A stretch of DNA of 64,000 bases, from the NCBI RefSeq assembly GCF_024362695.1, contig NC_065428.1, positions 9,428,895 through 9,492,894 of the forward strand, given 5' to 3'. Positions 11,241 to 23,054 of this stretch are shown piece by piece; position 1 is the first letter of the stretch, and every line of letters begins with the position of its first letter. The DNA comes from Pectinophora gossypiella (taxonomy: Eukaryota; Arthropoda; Insecta; Lepidoptera; Gelechiidae). The notes beneath the pieces are model-generated. The model did not search any database, was not told the DNA's origin, and saw only the letters and a program-made list of their open reading frames with translations. A program made the position numbers and the translations under genes.

Positions 11241-11683
11241 CACATACCTATATTTTTTATAGGTCAAATCAAAAGTTTTCATTTGCAGTTTGTATTTGTA
11301 CTGTCCTGTGACGTCATCCATCAGTGAAAGCGGTCAATCGTCATACTCATTGTTACTTAGTTCATAAAACGTACCAAAGTCCGAATCAAGTCCGAATTTT
11401 CTACTTTGTGTCTTTGTTTAATGTCGGTATTTTTTTTATTTTTTATTTACCATCCAAGTAAAGAATTTGTTTACACCATAAACAAAACAGTCACATAACA
11501 AAAATATTAGAAAAATATGAAACAAAACAAATAAAATAAAATTCGTAAATTATTCGAAAAGTAAAATGAGTTTGATTTTTGATCATTGTAAAAGGTGGAG
11601 GAGCCTATTGCCTTTAACTTGATACACATCCTTTAGTTTTCAAGCTACGTTCTTCAAAAACAATAGAGATGGCGCTGTAAATA

Positions 11684-11782
11684 CATACATACATACATAA
11701 ACTCACGCCCGCAATCCCAAATGGGGTGGGCAGAGCCACAAGCAATCAAAGACAACTTGCAGCCACTGTTGATACGAAGTCC
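11684..11782 (-). mobile_element. LINE-M 3' end insertion, 99 bp, with 12-bp TSD
   Basis: A 5'-truncated end with (TATG)n at left. It is flanked by gcgctgtaaata at 11672-11683 and 11783-11794. Confidence 0.85.
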
Positions 11783-11799
11783 GCGCTGTAAATATTTTC

Positions 11800-12420
11800 C
11801 TTCTAATTTCATGGACAACATTCGCATTGGCATTTGCGCTTATGCACTGTAATGTAAAGTCGTGAAATGTAAATAAATAATTAATAATTATTTGACAATT
11901 AGACACGTAAGGTCTTGAATTGTTAATTTATAATTATATTAATATTTAATTTGTAATTGTAAATAATAATTTTGATTAGTTTTATTTAAATATTATATTT
12001 CATATTTGTAGAAGGGCTCGTTTCTGTAAATTGTAGTACTTAATTAATAGGGATAACACAAAACAGTTAAATTATTAAATCTTAGACAAAATTAGTAAAT
12101 AAATAATACATAAATAAATAACTGACATATGCATCTTTTATCTTTGTTTTTTGGGTATAGCTAATGACCCTTTTTATTACACCCAGGCACAATTACATCT
12201 TCCACCCATTGTTATTCTGATCAAAGTAAAGAGAAACAATGTAGGTAGCAACATAATTCTATACATAATTTGATACAAATATCAAACAACTATTATTTTT
12301 ATATATCCTTCTGCCCGAGTAATGAGAAAATAGGTGATTATCACGTTATATCTGTACAATGCCATCTATCTTGTTTTTGGGGAACGTAGCTTGGAAAATC
12401 CCTTATTGACTTTCAGTTTC
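11800..12420. other. No gene recognised
   Basis: AT-rich. 12300-12425 contains gaacgtagcttgg and cgttatatctgtacaatgcc, weakly shared with 11590-11680, 54620-54675 and 55080-55160; likely an old repeat. Confidence 0.5.
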
Positions 12421-12425
12421 CGGCT

Positions 12426-12840
12426 ACGAATAAATACTCATTATTTATACGAATAAATACTTATAATTTATACGAATAAATACTTATTATTTATACGAAT
12501 AAATACTTATTATTTATACGAATAAATACTTATTATTTATACGAATAAATACTTATTATTTATACGAATAAATACTCATTATTTATACGAATAAATACTC
12601 ATTATTTATACGAATAAATACTTATTATTTATACGAATAAATACTTATTATTTATACGAATAAATAGTTATTATTTATACGAATAAATACTTATAATTTA
12701 TACGAATAAATACTTATAATTTATACGAATAAATACTTATTATTTATACGAATAAATACTTATTATTTATACGAATAAATACTTATAATTTATACGAATA
12801 AATACTTATTATTTATACGAATAAATACTTATTATTTATT
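12426..12840. repeat. Minisatellite, about 18 copies of a 23-bp unit
   Basis: The unit is cgaataaatacttattattt plus ata, with variants (ctcatt, ttataa, tagtta) mixed along the array. Copy length is constant. No coding sense. Confidence 0.95.
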
Positions 12841-12867
12841 CCTAGGTTTCCGGTAATATTTTTAAAT

Positions 12868-12935
12868 TTTGCAACTGGCGCCGCGTTCGCTACTTGGCCG
12901 CACAAATGGGTAGCGTTCAGCCCTTTAAAGACATC
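12868..12935 (-). repeat. LINE-P fragment
   Basis: tacttggccgcacaaatggg and neighbouring sequence. Confidence 0.45.
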
Positions 12936-13339
12936 AAAGTCTTGTCTGTTTGAAATGTAAAGTAAATATAATGGGGCCAATTTAAGACGCTCAATGTTGT
13001 TGTAAGTCACAGGGACGTGTTCGTTTTACCGAAGAGAAACAGGGAAAACGATTTCTTATTCATTCATTAGTTAAAGCCACATTGGTAAAAAGCAAAATAT
13101 TAACTTTGTTTTTATTTCTACAAAACCTCAAACCTCAAAAACAAGTCTCTCACCACTAATTTAAGAGCCACGCTCTTGTCGGTGTAGCATTCTCCATACT
13201 ACTTTTTAGGGAAGAAATCTGTGAGGTTACTAGTTACCTAGCTCTTTTCAGGATATTGGCCGGAAATCAAAACAAGAAATCGCAAAAAAAGGGGGAATTT
13301 CATTGAAAACGTACACCAAACAGTTTTAGACCTGTCTTG

Positions 13340-13473
13340 TTCTTCTTATCGTGTGGGTTGTGAGGTGGAATACCAGCCTAATCAACCCTGGTGTCAGGGT
13401 GTTTACTGAGCCGCCAAAGGCCCCTGACATGGCTCATGTAACGATTACTTACTTACATCAGTTAATAGTAACC
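13340..13473 (-). mobile_element. SINE-A tail fragment
   Basis: Tail third only. Confidence 0.68.
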
Positions 13474-13659
13474 TTAACGTTAACGTTTAGACCTGTGCTT
13501 AGTATACTTGTGAAACAAAAAATATTGATACTTGTAACATGTAGTTACAAGTAGTTAAACACATTCTTGTTCACCCAAATAAGTTATGTCATGGGTTCAC
13601 ATAGAACCCAAATAAGTTATGACAAAGTTTTATTTAATTAAAATTAAATTTTATTTTAT

Positions 13660-13778
13660 TAAAATTATCGATCGATTAAATAAAATAAAATTTTATTTTA
13701 TTTATTAATCGATTAAAAGTAAAATTAAATAAAATAACAAAATAAAATTTTATTTTATTTAATCGATCGATAATTTTA
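13660..13778. repeat. AT-rich hairpin: 38-bp perfect inverted repeat
   Basis: Arms 13660-13697 and 13741-13778 are exact complements, with tcgatcga in each, around a 43-bp spacer. Confidence 0.85.
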
Positions 13779-14639
13779 CCACGTTGCGCATGTGCCCTGT
13801 TGGGCACTGATAAATAAATAAATATCACGTGGTTCCTACGATTTGTGGCCGATTAACCCTTTCATGGACAGAGATTATGGGTCATTGATGGTTCATAATA
13901 GCTAATATGACACTTTGGGATCGGAACGTCATTAGACGTTCAGTTGGCAATAGGCTCTCCCCCTATTACATGGGACTTAAACATAGCATAGGAATGGATG
14001 CATATCTATACTAGACACCTCTGCCTACCCCTTCGAGGATACAGGCATGATGTTTAAATTTAATAATTAACATTGCATAATATATTTGTGACCTAGGAAG
14101 CTACTTACTTAATTAATATTATAACTGCGTCAAAATATTAACTGCGTAAAATGTTCCTTCTCGGAAGAAATAAGTAAAAAATAAAAGCTTTTATAAGTTA
14201 TGCTATTTATCTACTTCTGAGAAACTGATAAGATTATTCAGATTTTGAGAATATTTTCTGTGATAACTTTTGAACTCTTTGTTATCTAAATATTACATAA
14301 GTCATAATATACACTAAACGGCTGTGGTTGAGCGTTAGGCCCGGGTTCGGTTCCCAGTGAGGACAAGGTTCCTAGTGTCATACAAGTAACGTTTTGATAG
14401 AACGTGACAAAGCATCCCCCACCACTGACTTTAACTACTAATATCTCCAGCGTTAGACAATATAATGGAATATAATGTAAATTATTTTATTTTATGTGAT
14501 ATAAAAATAAATAAATAAATCAAATCAAATATACTTTATTGCACACAATATACAAAACAAATTAACACTATATTAACACTATTATTTATTATTTTTAATT
14601 TAATTATTGTAATATTTTTTTTATATATAAAACATAATA

Positions 14640-14765
14640 TACATAAACCACCTGTATACGTCCCACTGCTGGCACAGGCTTCCCAACAGATTAACGTGGC
14701 CCCCGAAGCACGGAATCGTCTTACTTTTTCAGACAATCAGGTGATTCAAGCCTGTAAAGTCCTAT
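14640..14765 (-). mobile_element. SINE-B with internal deletion
   Basis: Tail end tacgtcccactgctggcaca is joined to the core gcccccgaagcacggaatcg. Confidence 0.65.
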
Positions 14766-14869
14766 ATATTTTCATAGAACTTTTTTGTTTAAACATAATT
14801 AGGGAGGGTGTATTACTATACATCTCTGCCGGCCCCTTCGGGGATACAGGAGTGATGCTATGGTATGTT

Positions 14870-15650
14870 TATTGTTTATATAAAGGCTATTTTAAAAAAT
14901 AAGTCATCTCCTATCTAACTTACCAGTCTTTACCCGACTGCGGGAAGCAAAAATGAAGGTTATGTGTTTTGACCGCTATGTATGCCATACGCCAATCTGT
15001 CCTAAGAGTTTGCTTACCGGCATACAACCAGCAACCCCATCACCATAGGCTCCCACCATCACCCCCATCATCGTAGGTGGTATCTCCTAAACATCACCAC
15101 TTATTCGGAAGAATTTCAAAGAAAAAAAATCTTGTGTATAACTATTTCAATTCTATTCTGTTCTATTTTTAAAGCGCGATTTTTCAGTAGCCGGGAATTC
15201 AGGAATTAATTTTAAGATTACTTACGGCAAATGTCATCCTTCCTTCATCTTTCAACTAACTTCAAAAAGTTCCCGATCGATTTAAAAAGTAAAAAATGAA
15301 GACCTTACTCAACAATGCACCTGTTCTTCAACGCCGATAGAAAAAAAAACAAAAAAAATACAAACCAAAATAAGCTAATACCTCTTGAAATCTGTTGGTC
15401 CCATGAAGATTTACCACTGAAAACGGTAAATTTTAACAATTCTGAACACTATTAACATACGGCATAAAGAAATAATAAACTCTAGAGACTGCAGAACAAA
15501 ACTGTTTTAAAAAAGTAGTAGGAAAAAAAAAGAAACGGGTTGCGTGTGAACAAAAAATCGGGCAAGAATCAAATCGGCTTCCATTTTTTTATACTCTGTT
15601 CCTAACATAGTAATTTGTAGCGATGTCGAACTATCGGTAGTTGACTTAAC
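14870..15650. other. No gene recognised
   Basis: 14980-15090 shares gccaatctgtcctaagagtt-type sequence with 62545-62620. The rest is AT-rich and unassigned. Confidence 0.5.
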
Positions 15651-15694
15651 ATAACAGAACATCACGCATGCTTCCCCGATGGGGTAGGCAGAGG

Positions 15695-15965
15695 TACACT
15701 AAATACAAATATACTTTATTGTAAATACATTAATTTAAGTTATACTTTAATAAATCACGAGTGAAAAGGCATCTTCAGGGTAAGCTCGTTCCACCGTCGA
15801 CCTCTTCTTCTCCTCGGAAAGAACGAAGTCAAGAGCAAACCCATCTTAATAAAAAAAGAAAAAATTGCACACAACACACAAAACAAGTTTTACACACGGA
15901 CGAAACATACAGTACAATCTGGCGGCCTTATTGCTGAGCAGCAATTTCTTCCAGGCAACCAGTGG
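15695..15965 (-). repeat. LINE-Z 3' end, interrupted
   Basis: The tail piece is at 15695-15720 and the gcggccttattgctgagcag piece at 15860-15965. Between them is about 140 bp of other DNA. Confidence 0.5.
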
Positions 15966-16156
15966 CAAGAAAACATTTATAACAATTTGGTGCAGGACGG
16001 CCTATACCTAATATTGGTCAGCTGATTTATTTAATTGTTTTTAGAAGTTTACCTACATGCAAAAACTTCAGACCTATAAAGTGTTATACAGTTGTCAAAC
16101 CCAAGAGTAATCGAAAGACAACCTGCTAGTTACACTTTTTTCAGGTTACAAACATA

Positions 16157-16478
16157 TCTTCTTATCGTGTGGGTTGTGAGGTGGAATACCAACCTCATCA
16201 ACCCTGGTGTCAGGGTTACTATTGAGCCGCCAAAAACCCCTGACATGGCTCATGTAACGACTACTAACTTACATCAGTAAGTAGTAATCGGGACCAACGG
16301 CTTAAAGTGCCTTCCCAAGCACGGATCATCTTACTTTCGGACAATCAGGTGATCAGCCTGTAATACCTATCCTAATCAAACTAGGGATCACAAAGTGATT
16401 TTGTGAATCCCACCGGGATTCGAACACGGGGCCTCCGGATCGTGAGCCCTACGCTCAACCACTAGACCACGGAGGCCG
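16157..16478 (-). mobile_element. SINE-A, full length
   Basis: All parts present, with tgccttcccaagcacgga core and head at right. Confidence 0.83.
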
Positions 16479-16794
16479 TTAAAAAGATATGCTTTTTACT
16501 GTCGATAGTTTTACCAATTCCCGGACTATCGATATCGATAGATCCATCTGTCGACAACACTAACAATTTATCAGTAGTTTCTTATTTAAACATTCCTTTC
16601 TGCTATTTATCTTTTGGAGATAACTTTTTATGTGATCCAAATTTGTTTATGGTATTGTCAAATTGTTGTTTTAGGACTACTGTGTATATATTTTTTCTAT
16701 GAATTTATTGCACATGTGATGTTACAGTCCCGGGTTTGATTCTCAATCGTGTCAACATTAAAAGTTAACTTGGACACTCCATACATAAATGTCT

Positions 16795-16980
16795 CTTTTC
16801 GTACCCCGCCTAATGCGAAAGTGCGAGCGAGAGACAGCCAGCGCGCTCTCGCCCTTACTCCTTAGCGGCTTACGGCCATATAAGACTAAAGTAACACCCA
16901 GAGGGGGTGAGGTTTGCGCCCGATACGAATGAGTGCGGGGCGGAGAATTGCCGTTCTATACGTATTCTTTATTCTATGTC
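16795..16980 (+). repeat. Repeat E-related copy
   Basis: Same end (gccgttctatacgtattctt) after a different 5' part with gagcgagagacagccagcgc. A similar one lies at 35545-35685, with weaker ends at 19575-19640 and 49290-49385. Confidence 0.5.
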
Positions 16981-16984
16981 CACG

Positions 16985-17312
16985 TGAAACGATATAAATA
17001 CTAAGATTGAGACGGGAATGTTAGATTGGTTTGGACACGTAAAGCGGATGAAGGATAATAGAATTGCGAAAGCGGTGTAAAAAGCGAAAGTTGATGGTAG
17101 GGCTGGCAGAGGAAAGCCTAGGACGTACATTGACCAAATTGGAGATGTCCTTAGAAAAGGTTTAGTACGATCTACTCTGAATCGGCGTGCGTGTATGAAG
17201 GGATTGATGAATGTGGAGGAAGCAAATGAAGTGTGTCAGGATCGAAGCAATGGAATTCTGTACTCTCTGCTTACCCCGGTGGGAAATAGGCGTGAGTTTA
17301 TGTATGTATGTC
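16985..17312 (+). pseudogene. LINE-K, longest copy in the window
   Basis: Reads MLDWFGHVKRMKDNRIAKAV, an in-frame TAA, then KAKVDGRAGRGKPRTYIDQI and GDVLRKGLVRSTLNRRACMK. A base is lost in the DRSNGILY part. The 3' end is ataggcgtgagtttatgtatg with repeated TATG. WFGHVKRM plus VDGRxGRGxPR is typical of the end of insect LINE reverse transcriptases. Confidence 0.78.
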
Positions 17313-17596
17313 CACGTGTAGCCAAGTCGAATTGCCAGTTTGATATAATTTAATGTTGAAACAATTAATTAATTTATTCTATAGGGCTTCTTTTAGTTGA
17401 GCGTTGTAAGTTGAAATATGATAAGAATAATTTTCTAATTAATTCGGAAATCAATGTTAACTAAATTCGTAGATAAAGATATTCATTGAAAATGAGTGGA
17501 CGTTAATAATTTATATTTACTTATAAACATTTCACTCACACACTTTCCCGACCGTTATAGACGGCGACACGGCTCACCATCTATCACGTCGGTCTA

Positions 17597-17685
17597 ACAG
17601 TCTAACGCTCCCCATTTGTCCGGCCAAGTAGTTAATGCCATCTCCGGCAAATCTACAAGTCACTTCAAAAAAATAAATAGTAAAC
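17597..17685 (+). repeat. LINE-P 3' end fragment
   Basis: ctccccatttgtccggccaa through the A-rich end, joined to a SINE-D-like piece (17548-17597). Confidence 0.6.
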
Positions 17686-17734
17686 ATAACAATTTGCGGG
17701 TATCAAGTGAACATGAATTCATGAAGAATACTTG

Positions 17735-17880
17735 TTCTTTCACCCTAAGGCTGCCTGGCAGAAATTGCTATTTAGCAATAAGGCCGCCTATTGTACTTGT
17801 TTTTTTATTCGTATGTTTATGTCCTAAGTATTATATGTCGTTGTGCAATAAAGTATTATTGATTGATTGATTGATTGATG
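17735..17880 (+). repeat. LINE-Z (CR1-like) 3' end with (ATTG)n
   Basis: tagcaataaggccgcctatt, then ttgtgcaataaagtattatt, and four ATTG repeats. A short terminal tandem repeat is typical of CR1-group LINEs. Confidence 0.65.
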
Positions 17881-18384
17881 AATTATAATTTTAATAAACC
17901 AGATTGCTAAAGGATTACATACCATAATTCCAGGTTTAAAAAAATGTTAGCTTTACGTAATATGTCCACATTTATATAAATGTTACTAATTGATAAGTCA
18001 TAATCACGGAATAGAAGGAAGAGGTTGGAAGGGCCAAGTGAGCATGAAACGCGCGCACGCGCAATATAAGTATGAGCATATAGTTCATACTTCAACTTTG
18101 CATTCCACTCATCCGCAAACTTTACTCCGCGATAGTTTATTAAAAGATCGTATTGTGCATTATAAACTGCAGTTAAAAAAAAAACAAGTATTGACTACCA
18201 TGCAAGGAGATCCCTCCTCATCACAGGAATGCTAAAAACCGATCGACCAATCGATCGATCGATTGTATGATCGGCTATTCATCACAAAAATATTTTGTAT
18301 ACAGTATCTTATGAAGAGCAATGATAAAATTGCAGCCTATCACATAAAATATAGATTATACATTGTTTTAAGTTTACGCGGTTA

Positions 18385-18545
18385 TTATCATAATAAAAGC
18401 ACATAATATGGATCTACCTACTCCACTCCAATCTCATGAGTCATCCCGTGATCATGGCACTTGCAACAGTGTCGAAATATCGGGAGTCTTATATTCCCAT
18501 TTAAACGCGGTAAGAACCCGTTATTATGTGCTTTAATTAAAATAT
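18385..18545. repeat. Inverted-repeat element related to 61625-61740
   Basis: The ends aaagcacataat and attatgtgcttt are complementary. The middle has cccgtgatcatggcacttgc, also found at 61670-61690 between similar ends. This suggests a small TIR element. It lies inside an interrupted repeat Q copy. Confidence 0.5.
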
Positions 18546-18788
18546 AGATTAGCGGTAAAGTGGCTATGGTGTTTGAGAAGCAGTAGAGCTATCGTAGTTA
18601 TCTGTTTGCAGGAGTAGTAGTAAAAGAGAGGAGTTGAACCGGCGACAGCGGTTCTCATACAAAATGCGCGTTAGGGCCTTTCCCACGTCTTTTTTTTATT
18701 TGGTGGTCACAGTAATTCTGTGCAGAATTTGTGACACTACCGAACTTCTTTCGTGGTTCGGACTATAAACTTTAATTTATAATACATT

Positions 18789-19111
18789 ACATAAACAGCC
18801 TATATACGTCCCACTGCTGGGCACATGCCTCAATCAACCGGAGGGGGTATGGAGCATACTCCACCACGCTGCTCCGATGCGGGTTGGTGGAGGTGTTTTT
18901 ACGGCTAATAGCCGGGACCAACGGCTTAACGTGCCCTCCGAAGCACGGAATCATCTTACTTTTTCGGACAATCAGGTGATTCAAGCCTGAAAAGTCCTTA
19001 CCAAACAAAGGACAGTCTCACAAAGTGATTTCGACATTGTCCCCATCGGGAATCGAACCCGGACCTCCAGATCGTGAGCCTAACGCTCTAACCACTAGAC
19101 CACGGAGGCTG
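18789..19111 (-). mobile_element. SINE-B, full length
   Basis: Complete: tail (cccactgctgggcac), core (cgtgccctccgaagcacgg), body and tRNA-like head with ccactagaccacggagg. Confidence 0.85.
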
Positions 19112-19402
19112 TTAATTTGTAATAAGACGCTAAATTATCTTGTGAGTAGGTAGAATATAGCTATTCTTTTCCAAAACCGATTCGCGAAACGGTAAAATAT
19201 TATCGCCAGATCACGATAAACCGATGATTAGCTAAAACAAACCGTAGGTGTCAGATAATAGATCCTGTTTGTGAAAGCTGATACGATATTCATAATGAAA
19301 TAGGGTTGACAACTTTGAGTTATGAAAGCGGATAAAATTCTTCCGAATCTCACTTGCTGTCAGCATTTTTTTTTAGAATTACGTATAATTGCTATTACAA
19401 AC

Positions 19403-19578
19403 AGCCTCTGTGGTCCAGTGGTTGAGCGTTGGACTCACGATCCAGAGGCCCCAGGTTCGAATCCCGGTGGGGACATATCACAAAAATCACTTTGTGATCC
19501 CTAGTTTGGTTAGCACATTACAGGCTGATCGCCTCATTGACCGGAAGTAAGATGATGCGTGCTTTGGAAAGCACGAAT
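19403..19578 (+). mobile_element. SINE-A head and body
   Basis: cctctgtggtccagtggttg (A box region) and aggttcgaatcccggtgggg (B box); ends in the core. Confidence 0.78.
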
Positions 19579-19892
19579 AGATGAAGGGCAGCGGATAGTC
19601 GCCGATCTATACGTAGTATTGGTCCTTATTCTATGGTTTAGGTAGCATGCTTCCAAAATTATTAGAAATAGTTAGTAGTGGCAACCCTATTACAAAAGCT
19701 AATAATATGATATTCATACTATCATTAACGACAATTTTATGTAGTTCCGAATACTAATATGTTTTGTTAATGAACTTATGAATTTTAATGATTTAAACAG
19801 AGAATGAAAGTTGTGACTAACGTTTAAGTATATTTTAGGTACTTAAAGGAGAATGGGCGAAACTGGTCCAAGAACGACCGAATGAATCCCAG

Positions 19893-20225
19893 ACCGAGCA
19901 CGTTTACCGCTGCGCCACCGAGCTCCTCAAATATCATCATCACCAGCCCATTAACGTCCCCACTGCTGGGGCACGGGCCTTCCCTATGGAAGGATAGGGA
20001 GATCGAGCCTTAAACCACCACGCGGGCCCAGTGCGGATTGGTGGTTATTAACGACTGCTAATGCAGCCGGGACCAACGGCTTAACGTGCCTTCCGAAGCA
20101 CGGAGGAGCTCGAGATGAAAACTTTTTTTTTGTGGTCACCCATCCTATGACCGGCCTCTGCGAAAGTTGGTTTACTTCAACAATCGCAGGCCAAGCGCGT
20201 TTACCGCTGCGCCACCGAGCTCCTC
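19893..20225 (-). mobile_element. SINE-5S, full length, plus an extra head fragment
   Basis: The main copy is 19932-20225. At 19893-19929 an extra piece of head complement (cgtttaccgctgcgccaccg) precedes it, so two insertions or a partial duplication met here. Confidence 0.82.
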
Positions 20226-20339
20226 AAGCCATCAGGAGTGTCTTAAACTGACTCGACTGAACAGCGAGTGATGAACTCGGAAATTAATCTCTGTGATTCC
20301 GCTCCACTCGCTCACAGGTCAACTATCCTCAAATATATA

Positions 20340-21120
20340 GAGACCCCCCACACTAGCGTCTTTCGAGCGTCGTCGTCGTGCCAGCGTCCGCGGAACGTCC
20401 ACGCGACGTCGACGCCGCGGCGACGCGACGCCAGCGCTGGCCGGCGGCCGAACGCCCAGCGTGCGCTGCGCTAGCGTGAAAATGGATTCCGACGAAGAAA
20501 CACTGCTGTTGATATTACTGATCCAAAAATTACGCAAACGAAAAAGGAAACATCGTCGTCAACATTGGGAACATCCTCTGTGTAGTGCTAGAGTTCAGGA
20601 AAGCGATTAGTATTGTATTGTCAACATATAAAAAATTATAAAAAACACTTTTATGATTATTTACGGATGCCAAAACGAATATTTGACGAACTATTACAAT
20701 TGATACAGAACGATATAAAATATCAAGATACCCATTTGAGGATTTCTGCGTCACCTGAAGAGAGGCTTATTATTACATTGAGGTAAGTAAAAACGCAATC
20801 TTTAAATCACGAAAAAAAAATTGTTTTTATTTAGAAAACTTACAAGAAACTAAATCACAGATTGATTAATAGAATTACAAATCAAAATACAAATCAAATC
20901 AAATAGAATTACAAATCAAATCAATTGCGTTGTGCATTGTACTTGTTCGCAAAAAACGTTGAACTGACGCCGCGGCTACGCGACGCCAGCGCCGCGCACG
21001 CTCGGCGTTCGGCAGCCGGCCAGCGCCGGCGTCGCGTCGCCGCGGCGTCGACGTCGCGTGGACGTTCCGGGGATGCTGGCACGACGACGACGCTCGAAAG
21101 ACGCTAGTGTGGGGGGTCTC
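20340..21120 (+). mobile_element. PIF/Harbinger-like deletion derivative with long GC-rich TIRs
   Basis: Two 138-bp terminal inverted repeats (20340-20477 and 20983-21120) start gagaccccccacactagcg and match with few differences. They are very CpG-rich against AT-rich surroundings. Between them lies the start of a transposase-like gene and about 200 bp of AT-rich DNA. The rest of the transposase is missing, so this copy could move only in trans. Flanks are tata and taat; no clean 3-bp TWA duplication is visible, so the superfamily rests on the peptide. Outer boundaries may be off by 1-2 bp. Confidence 0.8.
20482..20782 (+). pseudogene. Broken first exon of a PIF/Harbinger-like transposase
   Basis: The ATG follows directly on the left TIR. 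It opens MDSDEETLLL, with a basic stretch (RKRKRKHRRQ) and a W-x-HP motif, which is typical of the N-terminus of Harbinger nucleases. The frame stops after about 42 codons. A shifted frame then continues with HFYDYLRMPKRIFDELL and SASPEERLIITLR, again Harbinger-like (consensus: F-x-x-YLRM ... F-x-x-LL ... ISPxERLxxTLR). It ends at AG/GTAAGT (20782/20783), a good splice donor. The DDE catalytic part normally lies in later exons and is absent. At least one frameshift is therefore present. Family call by pattern recognition only. Confidence 0.65.
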
Positions 21121-21478
21121 TAATTAAAATTATTTACCTCTTGTATTATATTTCACTTTGTGATTGTTGTGACTTTGTTATATGGACTTAATCCCGAAAT
21201 AAAAGTTTTTTCTTATGTTTTTTTTTTCATGTAAGTATGGTACTGCTAGACAACGGAACACCTGACATGTTAACAACTGTTTCTGTCATCGAAAATAACA
21301 AGTAATTCACCATTTCGTTGCACCTTTCAATTACAGGTGAAACTATCAAGCTCAAGCTATGTCACCTGTCTTATCACCTGTTCAGCTATATGACATTATC
21401 ATAATTGTTTTTATCAGGTTTTATCTATATTTAGTTATATTGTCTGAGATAAAAAAAGAACTTAGTACATGGAATGCT

Positions 21479-21561
21479 CTCATCATCATCCCCTTAGCAT
21501 TATCCCTATGTTTCACAAGGTCCGCTTACCTAACCTGAAGATTTGACAGGTCCGGTTTTTT
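21479..21561 (-). mobile_element. SINE-C tail, inverted next to the following copy
   Basis: Tail in minus orientation ending at gacaggtccggtttttt. Confidence 0.65.
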
Positions 21562-21820
21562 TGAGGTCGCAGGTTCGAATCCAGCACAGGCCTAAACCAA
21601 TGATTGTCGAATTTGTTTTCGAATTCATGTTTGGATTATAAATGATTATTTATTAGATTATTTAAACCCACATTCCCGAGAAATGCATTTGCGGAGGTAT
21701 GTGACCTAACCTGTATTGGGCTGGTTTTCCTTTCGCGGGTTGGAAGGTCAGACAGGCAGCCGCTGTAAAAAACCAGACCTGTCAAATCTTCAGGTCAGGT
21801 AAGTAGAGATGATGATGATC
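21562..21820 (+). mobile_element. SINE-C, lacking the first half of the head
   Basis: gaggtcgcaggttcgaatcc (B box) to agagatgatgatgat. Confidence 0.75.
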
Positions 21821-21961
21821 AGAACTTGACATTTGTAAGGGCACACCTATTCGAGTTGAAGGCGAGCGTTTCTTTTTTTTTCCTATTTTTTTTCTTTTTT
21901 CGTTCTTTTTTTATTTCGTTTGGTATTCTGCGAAATGTAGTAGGTTGTGTAATGACAAAAA

Positions 21962-22030
21962 TCTTCAGGTTAGGTTAACGGGCACTGTGAAAAACAATAT
22001 AACGGTAGGATGATAATGATGATGATGATA
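21962..22030 (+). mobile_element. SINE-C tail fragment
   Basis: atcttcaggttaggttaacg to (GAT)n. Confidence 0.6.
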
Positions 22031-22098
22031 AAACTACTAAGTACATATACTATTTAACGGTACGCAACATAAATTATTTGCAAAATAATGACTCTAAT

Positions 22099-22429
22099 CT
22101 TCTTCTCTTCTATCGTGTGGGTTGTGAGGTGAATTACCAACCTCATCAACCCTGGTGTCAGGGTTACTATTGAGCCGCCAAAGGCCCCTGACATGGTTCA
22201 TGTAACGACTACCTACTTACATCAGTAAGTAGTAACCGGGACCAACGGCTTAACGTGCCTTCCGAAGCACGGATCGTCTTACTTTCGGACAATCAGGTGA
22301 TCAGCCTGTAATGTCCTAACCAAACTAGGGACCACAAAGTATTTTTTGTGATATGACTCCACCGGGAATCGAACCCAGGACCTCCGGATCGTGAGCCCAA
22401 CGCTCAACCACTGGACAACGGAGGCTGTT
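22099..22429 (-). mobile_element. SINE-A, full length with 11-bp TSD
   Basis: 331 bp flanked by atgactctaat at 22088-22098 and 22430-22440. Confidence 0.9.
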
Positions 22430-22440
22430 ATGACTCTAAT

Positions 22441-23050
22441 CATAGAATTAGATCGGCCATTACGCCGTAATCATAATCCCTCAATCATTCAAAGTTTTAC
22501 AATCGAAGTAAATCATTATTAGTATTATAAAATGATCCTGTTCCATTTTATATCGAAGGACAACCATTCACAGGCAAATGTCAATGTAAAGGTGGCCGTT
22601 CACCGCGTTCGAATTAGACAGGTGCGCGTGAGTCGATTTTATGGCGGACTAGCTCTTAACCTGGTTCTACTTATGTTTATTATTATTTAACAGTTCATTG
22701 TATACAGTACTGATTAAATAGATTACTTTCGAGATATGTTAACAGTAGTGTTTATTTCAATTAAAAAAATACATACCTGTAGGAAAGTGAGAATGCTATG
22801 TAAGGATAATGAATGGCGATTTGATTGTTTATGGTATGAAAGGAGGATGGTTAATGAATGGGACGTAAGGCAGTTTTAAAAAGTAAGAAAGGGGAGTCTT
22901 TGGTGCGATGTCGGACGGGTGAGAGGATTTTGGTTTTTATATAAGGTGCAAAAGGAGTAAAGACATTTAAAAAATATCCGACTTATTTCATTATCCCACA
23001 TACATATTTTTTTTACAAAAAAGAGAGAAAAAAAAAACAAAAATTCAACA
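22441..23050. other. No gene recognised
   Basis: Unassigned AT-rich DNA before the foldback pair. Confidence 0.55.
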
Positions 23051-23054
23051 TACA

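Noticed and set aside
12426..12840. CRISPR-like array
   Set aside because: Units are directly adjacent with no unique spacers, and the sequence is eukaryotic; it is a minisatellite.
20340..21120. CpG island promoter of a host gene
   Set aside because: The two GC-rich blocks are inverted copies of each other and bound a transposase remnant, so they are TIRs.
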